Source: Planctomycetota bacterium (GTDB taxonomy: Bacteria > Planctomycetota > MHYJ01 > WSZJ01). Taken from it: a stretch of DNA of 62,944 bases. The position numbers and the translations under genes are program-made. Shown here piece by piece: positions 37,191-45,344 of this stretch. Positions within the stretch are counted from its first letter, which is position 1. Each line of letters begins with the position of its first letter. Under the pieces are notes generated by a model. The model worked only from the letters and a program-made list of their open reading frames with translations. It was not told the origin of the DNA and did no database searches. The stretch lies in the NCBI GenBank assembly GCA_016190145.1, contig JACPRD010000211.1, forward strand, positions 1 through 62,944, in the 5' to 3' direction.

Positions 37191-38288
37191 ATGGCGACAA
37201 CCTGCCCCCTCTCCGGCAAGCCCGGAAGGCGCGTGCCGGACGTCACGCTGCGGAGCCTCGTGCGCGACGATCGCCAGTCTGAAGTCCAGGGCCGCGAGTG
37301 GTACTACTGCGACTCACCGGACTGCGAGGTCGTCTACTTCGCCGCCGATGGCAGGACCCTCAGGAAAGACGCCCTGAAGGTGCGCGTCGGCGCGAAGGAG
37401 AAGACCTCGCCGCGCACGGTCTGCTACTGCTTCGGCCACTCCGTCGAGAGCATCTGCGACGAGGTCGCGCGGACATTTGAGAGCACCGTGGCGGCCTCGA
37501 TCGCCGCGAAGGTGAAGGCGGGCGAGTGCCGGTGCGAGATCCTGAACCCGAAGGGTGCCTGTTGCCTCGGCGACGTCAAGAAGGCCGTCAAAGACGCCTT
37601 CGCGGGAGTCGGTGGCGAGCCGTCTCCGGGCGCCGAAGAACCGGAGCACGATTGCTGCGCGGTGGTCGCCCCTCCCCGTCCGGAGCGCGCCGGCATCCTG
37701 GCGGCGGGGGCCTCGGTTCTCGCGGCGATCGCGGCGTCGGCCTGCTGCTGGCTCCCGCTCCTGCTCGTCGCGGTCGGCGCCTCCGCTGCCGGAGTCTCCG
37801 CCGCGTTCGAGCGGGCACGCCCCTTCTTCCTGGTGCTCGCCCCGATCTTCCTCGGCGCCGGCTTCTATTTCGCGTACTTCCGCAGGCAAGTCTGCGCGCC
37901 TGGCGACGCTTGCGCCGCCCCGGGTCGCCGGCTCAGGCGGTTCAATCGGGCCATGCTCTGGGTCGCCTCCGTCGTGGTCATCGCGGTGGCGTTCTTCCCG
38001 AACTACGTCGGACTTCTCCTTCGACGTGGCCCGAAGCCGGCCGGCGCCGCGGGGACCGGTTCCACGCAGACGATGACGCTGCGGATCGAGGGGATGACGT
38101 GCGAGGCGTGCGCCCCCCACGTCGAGGCCGAATTGGCTTCGGTGCCCGGAGTTCGCCGGGCCACCGTGCTCTACGCGGAGGGGCGCGCGGTCGTCGCCGT
38201 GGATGCGACGCATCCGCCGGACCCGGCGATGCTGGTCTCCGCGGTCGAGAAGGCCGGCTACAGCGCGCAGTTTGCGCCAGGCCGATGA
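37191..38288 (+). CDS. CopZ-MerT-MerP triple fusion, mercury transport
   Basis: 365 aa. Residues 1-135 resemble the N-terminal domain of Archaeoglobus CopZ, with nine cysteines including C40-x4-C45, CYC (78-80), CRC (113-115) and CC (124-125), the sites for zinc and a [2Fe-2S] cluster. Residues 165-275 are MerT-like: three membrane helices, vicinal C185-C186 in the first (SACCWLPLLL), and C235-x5-C241 in the loop between helices 2 and 3 (CAPGDAC), exactly as MerT. Residues 295-362 are a MerP/HMA domain with GMTCEAC (C304, C307). The protein could pass Hg(II) from periplasm to a cytosolic Cys/Fe-S domain. MerT-MerP fusions are known; the CopZ addition is unusual. Confidence 0.85.
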   Translation: MATTCPLSGKPGRRVPDVTLRSLVRDDRQSEVQGREWYYCDSPDCEVVYFAADGRTLRKDALKVRVGAKEKTSPRTVCYCFGHSVESICDEVARTFESTVAASIAAKVKAGECRCEILNPKGACCLGDVKKAVKDAFAGVGGEPSPGAEEPEHDCCAVVAPPRPERAGILAAGASVLAAIAASACCWLPLLLVAVGASAAGVSAAFERARPFFLVLAPIFLGAGFYFAYFRRQVCAPGDACAAPGRRLRRFNRAMLWVASVVVIAVAFFPNYVGLLLRRGPKPAGAAGTGSTQTMTLRIEGMTCEACAPHVEAELASVPGVRRATVLYAEGRAVVAVDATHPPDPAMLVSAVEKAGYSAQFAPGR

Positions 38289-38352
38289 ATGCAGGAGACC
38301 CTTGCCTGCGCGTGCGACCCCAGGCCGTTCGTCGCGGCGCCCCCCGGTGGGA

Positions 38353-39912
38353 TCACCTCCTCCATGAAAGGAATCGTGTCATGAGGGACTTGACGCGCGG
38401 TGTCAAACGGGTGCGGTTGTAGGCATCGCCGGCCCGTCTGATCACGTCGGCCTGCGTCGGGTAAGGGTGAATGGCGCGGGAAAGCGCCTTCATGCCCGCC
38501 CCGGCTGTCATGGCGACCGTGATCTCTGAAATCATCTCGCCCGCGTGGCGTGCCACCAGCGTGGCTCCGAGGATCCGATCGCTGCCCTTCCGGACACACA
38601 CTTTGAGGAAACCCTCGTCCTCACCGTCGAGGATAGCGCGATCGACGTCCTTGAGTTCGACGATGAACGTCTGCGCCGGTATACCCGCGGCTTCGGCGTC
38701 CCGCTCGTACATCCCGACGTGGGCGATCTCCGGGTCCGTGTAGGTGCACCAGGGGATCGTCAGCGCGCTGGCTTTCGCCCGGCCGAAAAACAGCGCGTTC
38801 TGGATGACGATTCGCGCGAGAGCGTCGGCGGCGTGAGTGAATTTGTAGCGGGAACAGATGTCGCCGGCCGCATAAATGCGCCCGTTCGTCGTGCGCAGCC
38901 GGTCGTCGACGACGACCCCGGCGCGATTGTCGAATCGGACGCCGACCGCTTCGAGGTTCAGCCCTTCGACATTGGGCGCCCGTCCGACGCCCACCAGGAT
39001 CTCGTCGACCGTGATTTCCCGGCGCTCGCCGCCGCAATCCAGGAGCAGGATCTTCTCCGCACCCCTCCTGCGCACTTCAGCCGCCTTTCCCCCGCAGAGA
39101 ATCGTCACACCGTCGCGCGCCAGCGCGGCTTCGACCCGGCGGGCCGCGTCCTGGTCCTCGCGTACGAGAATGTGCTTGTCGGCTTCGATCAACGTCACCT
39201 GGGAGCCGAAACGGGCGAACGCCTGAGCCATCTCGCATCCGATGGGCCCGCCGCCGATCACGGCCAGGCGTTGCGGCAGTTCTGTCAGGGAGAAAAGGCT
39301 CTCGTTGGTCAGGTAGCGCGTCTCGGCCAGGCCGGGGATCGGCGGAGCGGTGGCGCGGGCGCCCGTGGCGATGACGGCGCGGGAAAACCGCAGCGTCGTG
39401 CCCGCGACTTCGACAGTGTCGCCGCCTGCAAACCTGCCTTCCCCGAGGAACACATCGACGCCCAGTTCCTTGAACCGGTGGACCGAATCGTTGGGGGCAA
39501 TCCGCGCCCGCAGCCGGCGCATGCGCTCCATGACGGCGGGAAAATCGACCGAGATCTGCCCGGCGACACGAACGCCGAACTCACCCGCTCCGCGGGTCTC
39601 GGACGCCGCCCGGGAGCAGCGGATCAGCGCCTTCGAGGGAACACAGCCGACGTTGAGACAATCGCCCCCAGTCAGGTGCTTCTCGATCAGCGCAACCTTC
39701 GCGCCCAGCCCCGCAGCGCCCGCCGCAGTCACGAGCCCGGCCGTCCCCGCCCCGATGACGACCAGGTTGTACCGTCCGGCAGGAGAGGGATTGACCCAGT
39801 CGACGGGATGAGCGTTGAACTGAAGCGTGCGGTTGTGCTCGTCGAGCGGCATCAGCGCCGGAATCACGCCGTCATCGGGCCGGCGAGCTGAGTCGTGCAT
39901 CTCCTGTGTCAC
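38353..39912 (-). CDS. MerA-like pyridine nucleotide-disulfide oxidoreductase
   Basis: 519 aa. FAD-binding GxGxxG is at residues 54-59 (VVIGAGTAGLVTA), the redox disulfide at C85/C90 (GGDCLNVGCVPSKALI), the NAD(P) site at VIGGGPIGCEMAQAF, and the dimerisation domain at the C-terminus with the HPYPT catalytic-type motif. It lacks both the N-terminal HMA domain and the C-terminal vicinal cysteines that bind Hg(II) in true MerA, so mercuric reductase activity is doubtful. It starts at a GTG that overlaps the stop of the TVP38-DUF547 gene, with AAGGAGA eight bases upstream. The position in an arsM-arsS operon suggests a thiol or arsenic redox role. A relic of a second copy lies at 55876-56109. 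Confidence 0.88.
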   Translation of the reverse strand: MTQEMHDSARRPDDGVIPALMPLDEHNRTLQFNAHPVDWVNPSPAGRYNLVVIGAGTAGLVTAAGAAGLGAKVALIEKHLTGGDCLNVGCVPSKALIRCSRAASETRGAGEFGVRVAGQISVDFPAVMERMRRLRARIAPNDSVHRFKELGVDVFLGEGRFAGGDTVEVAGTTLRFSRAVIATGARATAPPIPGLAETRYLTNESLFSLTELPQRLAVIGGGPIGCEMAQAFARFGSQVTLIEADKHILVREDQDAARRVEAALARDGVTILCGGKAAEVRRRGAEKILLLDCGGERREITVDEILVGVGRAPNVEGLNLEAVGVRFDNRAGVVVDDRLRTTNGRIYAAGDICSRYKFTHAADALARIVIQNALFFGRAKASALTIPWCTYTDPEIAHVGMYERDAEAAGIPAQTFIVELKDVDRAILDGEDEGFLKVCVRKGSDRILGATLVARHAGEMISEITVAMTAGAGMKALSRAIHPYPTQADVIRRAGDAYNRTRLTPRVKSLMTRFLSWRR

Positions 39913-41546
39913 CTGCGTGTCTCCTTGTCGTTGAGCGACCAGTCGTACTTCAGAAACTCCACCTTCGGGCGGCCGCCGGCCTCAAGCGCTGCTTTCAGGG
40001 CCGGCGACCACTTCGCGGCGTACTTCGTCGCGGAACCGGCGACCTGGTCGAAGTCGCCGGAGTACCAGTTGTAGAGGGACGTTAACTTGAGCACATCTGT
40101 CCCGGCGTCGAAGTGAAACCACAGGTCGCGTGCATGGACGTACACGGCCTGCGCTTCCAGTTGTTTCTCAAGACGATCCGCCCCGTAGGCTTCGTCGCGG
40201 AGGGGCGGACAACCGATCGCAGCGCAGACCAGGGCGAAATGGACGCGGGGTTCCCTGAAGTGGGGGCGGATCTGTTCATGCTCGATCTGATTCAGGCTCC
40301 AGACGTTGCCGCCGACGGTCCAGCGGCGGTCGTCCCAGCGCTTGTCCGCCGGGATATCCTTGATCGATGCGATCGGGTAGTAGTCGAGAATGAGACGGAC
40401 CGTAAACGCGTTGTAGCCGTTGATGAGCAGTGCGAGCCTCTGGCTTCGCCCAAGGTCGTCGATGGGTACCTTGGCGAGCGAGGCGATATAGGCGTCCAGT
40501 GCCGCGCCGTCGGCCTTCATCCCGCCATAGTCCACCATGCCGTCTTTGCTCACGTGTTTTCGGAGCAGGGCATCGAAGGCCGAGTGATCGACCGTCGGCC
40601 CGCCGGTTTTTTCGGCGTAGGTTTCTGCCAGCGTGACGGAAGGCGGGCCGAACAGGCCTTTGATCTCGGCGCGATGGGCGTACGCGTACCCGGTGACGCC
40701 CGCCAGGATCGTCGCGAATGTCGCGGCGATCATCGTGACCGCGAATTCACGACTCGGCGTGCCCGGGGGGACGGGGATCGCCGGCTCCCGGGGAGTCTTG
40801 TCGGAAACGACGTCGTTTTCGGCAATCGCCTTTCGCGCCAGCCGGGTGACATAGACCGTAACGACAATGGTCGCGATGAGGCCGACGACGAGCAGGGCCC
40901 ATTGGCCCGCAGAGCGCGAGCCGCCGCCCCCGGAGGCGGCGTGGAGTCCCGCGCGCCCGGCATACCCGAGGTAGACGTACATGAAGGTGCCGGGCAGCAT
41001 GGCCAGCCAGCTCGTCAGAACGTAGGGCCAGAACCGGATCGACGTGAGCCCGAACAGGTAGTTCCCCAGGCTGAACGGGACAGCCGGCGACAGGCGAAGC
41101 AGCGCAATGATCTTCCAGCCTCCCTGGCCGATGGCCCGGTCGATGGCCGCGAACCGCGGATTCTTCACCGCCCATTGGCGGACCGCGTCGCGGGCCACGT
41201 ATCGGCCGATGAGGAAAGAAACCGCCGCAGCGGCGGTGGAAGCGAGCGACACGAGCAGGGTGCCGGTGAACAGGCTGAAGACGGCACCGGCGGAGAGCGT
41301 CAGGGCGGACCCCGGGACAAAGAACACGGCCGCCACGACGTAGGCGGCGGCGAAAACCACCGGTCCCCAGACACCGAGCGATTCGACTCTGGTCGAAAGC
41401 ACTGAGACCAGGCGATCCACCGGCAGCAGCCGCACCAGGAACAGCGCGCAGAGAACGATGATCGCGAGTGAGCTGAGGCGAAGCCGGCGCAGCCACGCTG
41501 ACCTCGGCTTCGAACCGGTCACATCGACGTCGGAAATGGAAGTCAT
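39909..41546 (-). CDS. Fusion of TVP38/TMEM64 membrane domain and DUF547
   Basis: 545 aa. Residues 15-250 are a TVP38/TMEM64 (DedA-like, VTT) membrane domain with about six helices, including FVPGSALTLSAGAVFSLFTG and LLRLSPAVPFSLGNYLFGL. A further transmembrane helix follows near 270-300, then C-terminal DUF547 (about 330-545) with LLINGYNAFTVRLILDYYP, RVHFALVCAAIGCPPLR and the ending FLKYDWSLND. The real start is ATG 41546 behind GGGAGGGA; the open frame extends upstream without support. TVP38 proteins often sit with arsS and MerA-like genes. The fusion to DUF547 makes a single membrane protein with an extracytoplasmic domain. A separate DUF547 lipoprotein is encoded at 49080. Confidence 0.82.
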   Translation of the reverse strand: MTSISDVDVTGSKPRSAWLRRLRLSSLAIIVLCALFLVRLLPVDRLVSVLSTRVESLGVWGPVVFAAAYVVAAVFFVPGSALTLSAGAVFSLFTGTLLVSLASTAAAAVSFLIGRYVARDAVRQWAVKNPRFAAIDRAIGQGGWKIIALLRLSPAVPFSLGNYLFGLTSIRFWPYVLTSWLAMLPGTFMYVYLGYAGRAGLHAASGGGGSRSAGQWALLVVGLIATIVVTVYVTRLARKAIAENDVVSDKTPREPAIPVPPGTPSREFAVTMIAATFATILAGVTGYAYAHRAEIKGLFGPPSVTLAETYAEKTGGPTVDHSAFDALLRKHVSKDGMVDYGGMKADGAALDAYIASLAKVPIDDLGRSQRLALLINGYNAFTVRLILDYYPIASIKDIPADKRWDDRRWTVGGNVWSLNQIEHEQIRPHFREPRVHFALVCAAIGCPPLRDEAYGADRLEKQLEAQAVYVHARDLWFHFDAGTDVLKLTSLYNWYSGDFDQVAGSATKYAAKWSPALKAALEAGGRPKVEFLKYDWSLNDKETRR

Positions 41547-41571
41547 GGTCCCGTGTTCCCTCCCCTGGGGT

Positions 41572-42606
41572 TCATCGCGAATCCTCCTTCGATGAACATG
41601 AGTCGGTTGAGACCAGCGATCCCTTACATGAAGAACCACACCCGGCGGTGCATCCGAAGCAGTGTCCCCCCGTGACGATCTGCCGGGTCCGCAAGGCGTC
41701 CGGGTCGAAATCGCGAACGTGACGACACGATCCGGAGACCGGAAGGCCGATGCCGTAGTTGAAGTCGCAGTCGTACAGCGTGCCATCCCAACCGACATGA
41801 ATCTGGTGGCGGCACATCAGCGCCGGAATTGTCCCCGGATTGAAATCGCCCCGGAGCTCCTGCATGTAGCTCTCGGCCACCCCTTCGCGCCTCAAGTCCA
41901 GCAGAAACCTCCCTATGGGCATGTTCGTGATCGTGTAGAGACGGTTGAAACGAATGCCGAAGCGCTTGAGAAGCTCTCCACGGTAGACGAATTCGAGCGC
42001 CTCCTGCGGCGGAGGCAGGTCGGGGCCACCGGGGTTGTAGATCAGGTCGAGTTCCTTCGACGGGTGGATCCCGTAACCCAGCCCGTTGAGCCGGAGGATG
42101 ACGTCGATGCTGTCGCGATAGACGTGTTTGCCCCTCTGCCGGTCGACATTGGATTCCAGGTAGCAGGGCAGCGAAGCGACGAGGTGGACGTTGCGGTCTG
42201 CGAGGAAGCGGGGCATGTTTTCGAAGCCCAGCTGAAGCATGATGGTCAGGTTCGTGCGGACGATCACCTCGAGGCGCTGTTCGACAGCGCGATCCACGAA
42301 TTCGCGGAAGCGCGGATGCATTTCCGGGGCTCCGCCGGTGATGTCGAGCGATCTCACTCCTGCCCTTCCGGCCGCCTCCAGGACGAGCTGCATCGTCTCC
42401 CAGCTCATCTCTTCTCTCTTCGCCGGAGAGGACTCCACATGGCAGTGATGGCAGGCAAGATTGCAGCGGAGACCGATGTTGACCTGAATGGTCTCAAGGG
42501 AAACGCCCTGCAATTCGCGACCGGTTTCCCTGCGAACGCGTTGATCGAACGCGGCGTGCAACAGGGCGTCGCATTCGGCGGAACGGTCGGACCCGGGGAT
42601 TCTCAT
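41572..42606 (-). CDS. arsS: Arsenosugar biosynthesis radical SAM protein ArsS
   Basis: 344 aa. The radical SAM motif is C48-x3-C52-x2-C55 (CNLACHHCHVESSP). The C-terminus is the Cys-rich domain of this family (MCRHQIHVGWDGTLYDCDFN; GHCFGCTAGCGSSCKG). ArsS joins a 5'-deoxyadenosyl group to methylated arsenic, the step leading to arsenosugars. It lies between a Pit transporter and the TVP38-DUF547 fusion, in an operon headed by arsM, an arrangement known from arsenosugar producers. Confidence 0.9.
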   Translation of the reverse strand: MRIPGSDRSAECDALLHAAFDQRVRRETGRELQGVSLETIQVNIGLRCNLACHHCHVESSPAKREEMSWETMQLVLEAAGRAGVRSLDITGGAPEMHPRFREFVDRAVEQRLEVIVRTNLTIMLQLGFENMPRFLADRNVHLVASLPCYLESNVDRQRGKHVYRDSIDVILRLNGLGYGIHPSKELDLIYNPGGPDLPPPQEALEFVYRGELLKRFGIRFNRLYTITNMPIGRFLLDLRREGVAESYMQELRGDFNPGTIPALMCRHQIHVGWDGTLYDCDFNYGIGLPVSGSCRHVRDFDPDALRTRQIVTGGHCFGCTAGCGSSCKGSLVSTDSCSSKEDSR

Positions 42607-42609
42607 GGA

Positions 42610-43752
42610 TCAGACTCCGAAGGAGCGGATGAGCAGGAGAAGACCGGCGCCCAGCAGCATGCCCAGCGGGAGCGTGGTGACCCACGCCGCGAGGATTCGG
42701 CGGATGGTGCGCGCGTTGCGTTTCCCGGTCACGACGCCGATTCCAAAGATCGCGCCGCATGACACGTGCGTCGTCGAAACGGGGAGACCGAGTCGGGAAG
42801 CGCCCAGCACCAGCAGGGCCGTGACCAGATTCGCCGTGAGTCCCTGGCCGGTGTTCAGGTCCGTGATCCGGCGGCTCATGGTTTCCGCGACCCGCCGGCT
42901 TTGGATGACACCGCCCAGCGTGACCGCCAGGGTGACCATGGCAAGCACCCCATTGATCGGCAGGTTTCCCGCGACCGCGCGGGCGCTGAGAAGCAGGGCC
43001 GCGATCTTGGGGGTGTCGTTAACGGCCCGCGCGAAACACACGGCTCCGGCGCTGAGAAAGTGCATGGTATCCACTGTTGACTGCGCGCGGATTCCCATGA
43101 CTCGTCCGGCGTATCGTTTGACGCAGGCGCTCGTAGTTCCGGCGGTCATTTCGATTCCCCCCTTCGGAGAAATGCAGTCCGCCGCCAGGGTTCCTAGAGG
43201 CACCGCCACTGGGTCTTCACAAGGGCTGCCGATGCAGACACAGCTTTCGCTCGTCACTCCCGTGCGCCGGCGAAACCAGTGCAGAGCCATGTACAGGACT
43301 GACGTGAGGAGAATCGCCAGCACGGGACTCAGCAGCAGGGGCCGGGCGAATTGTGTCATCAGAGCCGACAGATCGATGCCGGAGGAATCGACCACCAGTG
43401 CCGCCCCGACGAGGGCGCCGGTCATGGCATGTGTCGTCGAAGTCGGCATCCCCAGCACTGTGGCCAGCAGGACCGTTGCCCCGGCGCCGATTCCAACGGC
43501 CGCCAGGCTTGCGTCGTTGATCGCCCCGGGCGCGACAAGCCCCACGCCGCTGAAGGTCCTGACCAGGCCGTGAGCCAGCGCCACGGAAGTCAGACTCCCA
43601 GCCACCGTCGTGATGCTCGCCCACGTGAGAGCACCCCGATAGCTCAGGGTCCGACTGCCATAGAGCGTCGCTGCGCCCTTGAAGTTGTCGTTCGCGCCGT
43701 TGCTCCAGGCGAGCCAGGCCGTGCCGCCCACCAGCAATACGAGGATCCACAT
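42610..43752 (-). CDS. Pit-family inorganic phosphate/arsenate transporter
   Basis: 380 aa. It starts in the membrane with MWILVLLVGGTAWLAWSNGANDNFKG, of which the SNGANDNFKG block is the PiT signature; a second signature half is NDTPKIAALLL near residue 255. About ten helices are predicted, with a cytoplasmic loop of about 60 residues in the middle that has several cysteines (ESCVCIGSPCEDP), unusual for this family. The start at 43752 is preceded by AGGGGAAG. Pit transporters carry phosphate and arsenate; within an arsM-arsS operon an arsenic-linked role is likely, either supplying arsenate or restoring phosphate. Confidence 0.87.
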   Translation of the reverse strand: MWILVLLVGGTAWLAWSNGANDNFKGAATLYGSRTLSYRGALTWASITTVAGSLTSVALAHGLVRTFSGVGLVAPGAINDASLAAVGIGAGATVLLATVLGMPTSTTHAMTGALVGAALVVDSSGIDLSALMTQFARPLLLSPVLAILLTSVLYMALHWFRRRTGVTSESCVCIGSPCEDPVAVPLGTLAADCISPKGGIEMTAGTTSACVKRYAGRVMGIRAQSTVDTMHFLSAGAVCFARAVNDTPKIAALLLSARAVAGNLPINGVLAMVTLAVTLGGVIQSRRVAETMSRRITDLNTGQGLTANLVTALLVLGASRLGLPVSTTHVSCGAIFGIGVVTGKRNARTIRRILAAWVTTLPLGMLLGAGLLLLIRSFGV

Positions 43753-43778
43753 CCTGCTTCCCCTGATCGTCGCGAACT

Positions 43779-44900
43779 TCAGCAGCATCCCCGTCCGGGA
43801 ACACATCCTGAGGGAGACGAAACTGCCGGAGACAGGCGCGCTGTCACCGGCAGGACGTGACCTGCATACGGGCCGCCCGGATCGGTGAGGAGATGAAGCG
43901 TCTTCTCACACACCTTCGTCCGCCGGCCTCGCTGCAGGACGTGACCGTCGTCGTCGCTCACCTGCTTCCAGGGGCCACGATAGACAACCTCCTGATTCCG
44001 CTCCACGCACGGCCCTTCCTTGCCTTTGAAAGCCCGCACCGTCAACGAGCGGAACTCGATCCCGTCCACGACCTGCCAGGGGTGCTCCGCCCGCGCGAGG
44101 ATCTCCACGCCGTGGAAGCCCGCATCTTCGAACATCTGCAGGAACATGTCCTCCCGGAACGCCCCTGAGATGCAGCCTGACCAGAGCGTCGGATCGTTCA
44201 CCATCGCGGGCGTCGGATCCCTGTCGCACACGATGTCGGAGATCACCGCGCGGCCGTCCCGCTTGAGAACACGGTACATTTCCCGGAAGAGTTTCCGCTT
44301 CTCCTCAGGCCGGACGAGATTCAGAACGCAACTGGACAGGATCGCGTCCGCCGTTTCGTCGGCGATCAGAGGGTTTTCGCGTCGCAGCCCTTCGCAGTGG
44401 GCGTCGTAGGCCGCAATCTGATCGACGCAGGTGATCGGGTGCCTTCGAAGCCACGCCTCGGCGGCTTCCAGATCCAGCTTCATGTCCTGAATGCGCGCCT
44501 TCCGGAATTCCACGTTCCGGTAGCCCAGCTTCCTGCCCATCTCGTCCTGGTACTTGCGCGCCAGGGCGAGCATGTTGTTGTTGAAGTCCAATCCGACGAC
44601 CTTGCCGGTCGCTCCGACTTTCTGCGCTACGATGTAGCACACTTTTCCGGCGCCGGAGCCCAGGTCCACGACGATCTCGCCGGGGCTCACATGCCTGGAG
44701 GGATCGCCGCAGCCATAGTCCTTGTCGACGATCTCCTCCGGCAGAAGCGCCAGAGTTTTCGGATCGTACCCGGCCGACGGACAGCACAGCCCGGCCTCCT
44801 GCCGGATCGCGCCGTCGGCATACCGCCGGCTTACTTCGGCTTCCAAATCCGCCGGGCCGTGAAGGGCCTCTGTCCCGCGTTCGATTCTGGGCGTGGCCAT
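43779..44900 (-). CDS. arsM: ArsM-type arsenic methyltransferase (arsenosugar operon)
   Basis: 373 aa. A class I SAM methyltransferase: motif I VVDLGSGAGKVCYIVAQ, then KVVGLDFNNNML. Arsenic-binding cysteines of the ArsM type are suggested by C39-C40 (EAGLCCPSAGYD), C64 (YGCGDPSRHV) and C-rich positions near 195 (ILSSCVLNLV) and 230. It is longer than short ArsMs and ends in SGCVPGRGCC, a C-terminal Cys cluster. ArsM methylates As(III); its product is the substrate for ArsS. It is the first gene of the leftward operon. Confidence 0.88.
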   Translation of the reverse strand: MATPRIERGTEALHGPADLEAEVSRRYADGAIRQEAGLCCPSAGYDPKTLALLPEEIVDKDYGCGDPSRHVSPGEIVVDLGSGAGKVCYIVAQKVGATGKVVGLDFNNNMLALARKYQDEMGRKLGYRNVEFRKARIQDMKLDLEAAEAWLRRHPITCVDQIAAYDAHCEGLRRENPLIADETADAILSSCVLNLVRPEEKRKLFREMYRVLKRDGRAVISDIVCDRDPTPAMVNDPTLWSGCISGAFREDMFLQMFEDAGFHGVEILARAEHPWQVVDGIEFRSLTVRAFKGKEGPCVERNQEVVYRGPWKQVSDDDGHVLQRGRRTKVCEKTLHLLTDPGGPYAGHVLPVTARLSPAVSSPSGCVPGRGCC

Positions 44901-44955
44901 GAAAGGGAAGCTCCTGTGTGGGTGTGCGCGACCACGATCGTCGTGGCGTCAGGGG

Positions 44956-44984
44956 TAAGTCGGATCTCAGCGGCAATCCTTACA
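44956..44984 (-). promoter_or_regulatory. Candidate promoter for the arsM operon (TGTAAGG ... CGACTTA)
   Basis: On the minus strand TGTAAGG is followed after 15 bp by CGACTTA, about 55-85 bp before the arsM start. A closely similar pair is found on the opposite strand in front of the Mla-like operon (45307-45336). It could be an ECF-type promoter, or TAAGGA/TAAGGT could be -10 elements. This is a weak call from two sites. Confidence 0.35.
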
Positions 44985-45040
44985 GCGCTTGGAGGGAATT
45001 ACGGCGCCGCCCCTCCTCACGCCTGTGGCATCCCCTCGAG

Positions 45041-45141
45041 CGTGAGAGCGTGAGAAAGAATCGATCTACGGTGCGGTCGGACCTCGCTCGCTTCGCGATC
45101 TCGCCCCGACCGCGCCTGCGATCGTTTTTTTCACGCTCTCA
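45041..45141. repeat. Long intergenic hairpin C
   Basis: The left arm 45043-45080 (TGAGAGCGTGAGAAAGAA, then CGATC and GCGGTCGG) pairs with the right arm 45107-45141 over about 35 positions with a few mismatches and small bulges. It lies in the 444-bp spacer between divergent operons, about 140 bp upstream of arsM and 200 bp upstream of the Mla-like operon. No ORF is convincing here. Confidence 0.75.
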
Positions 45142-45154
45142 GTAAGTGCTTTGC

Positions 45155-45280
45155 CTCCCAGAGTTTGTGAAAGAAACTGGCTGGGGGGCGGAGTCGGCCG
45201 GCTCGTCCAGTCTTTGACAACCGTGAGCCTTGCTGCCGGCCGACGGAGCATCCCAGCCAGATTTCTTTACAAACTCTGAG
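45155..45280. repeat. Long intergenic hairpin D
   Basis: The outer arms CAGAGTTTGT...TGGCTGGG (45159-45187) and CCCAGCCA...ACAAACTCTG (45250-45278) pair over about 28 positions. Inside them TCGGCCGGC pairs with GCCGGCCGA, giving a nearly continuous stem of about 40 bp with a loop of about 32 bases. It is adjacent to hairpin C but unrelated to it in sequence. Confidence 0.75.
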
Positions 45281-45306
45281 TGTTTTCCCGGAGTCTTTCG
45301 GATTCG

Positions 45307-45336
45307 TGTAAGGTCGGCGCCCCGCCGCGCGACTCA
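45307..45336 (+). promoter_or_regulatory. Candidate promoter for the Mla-like operon (TGTAAGG ... CGACTCA)
   Basis: TGTAAGG is followed after 16 bp by CGACTCA, and the first gene begins nine bases later at 45345. It mirrors the element before arsM on the other strand. If TAAGGT is a -10, the leader would be about 25 bases. Weak support only. Confidence 0.33.
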
Positions 45337-45344
45337 TTCTCACC

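Noticed and set aside
38353-39912. Mercuric reductase MerA
   Set aside because: The redox CxxxxC is present, but the N-terminal HMA domain and the C-terminal vicinal cysteines needed for Hg(II) are missing, and it lies in an arsenic operon convergent with the mercury genes.
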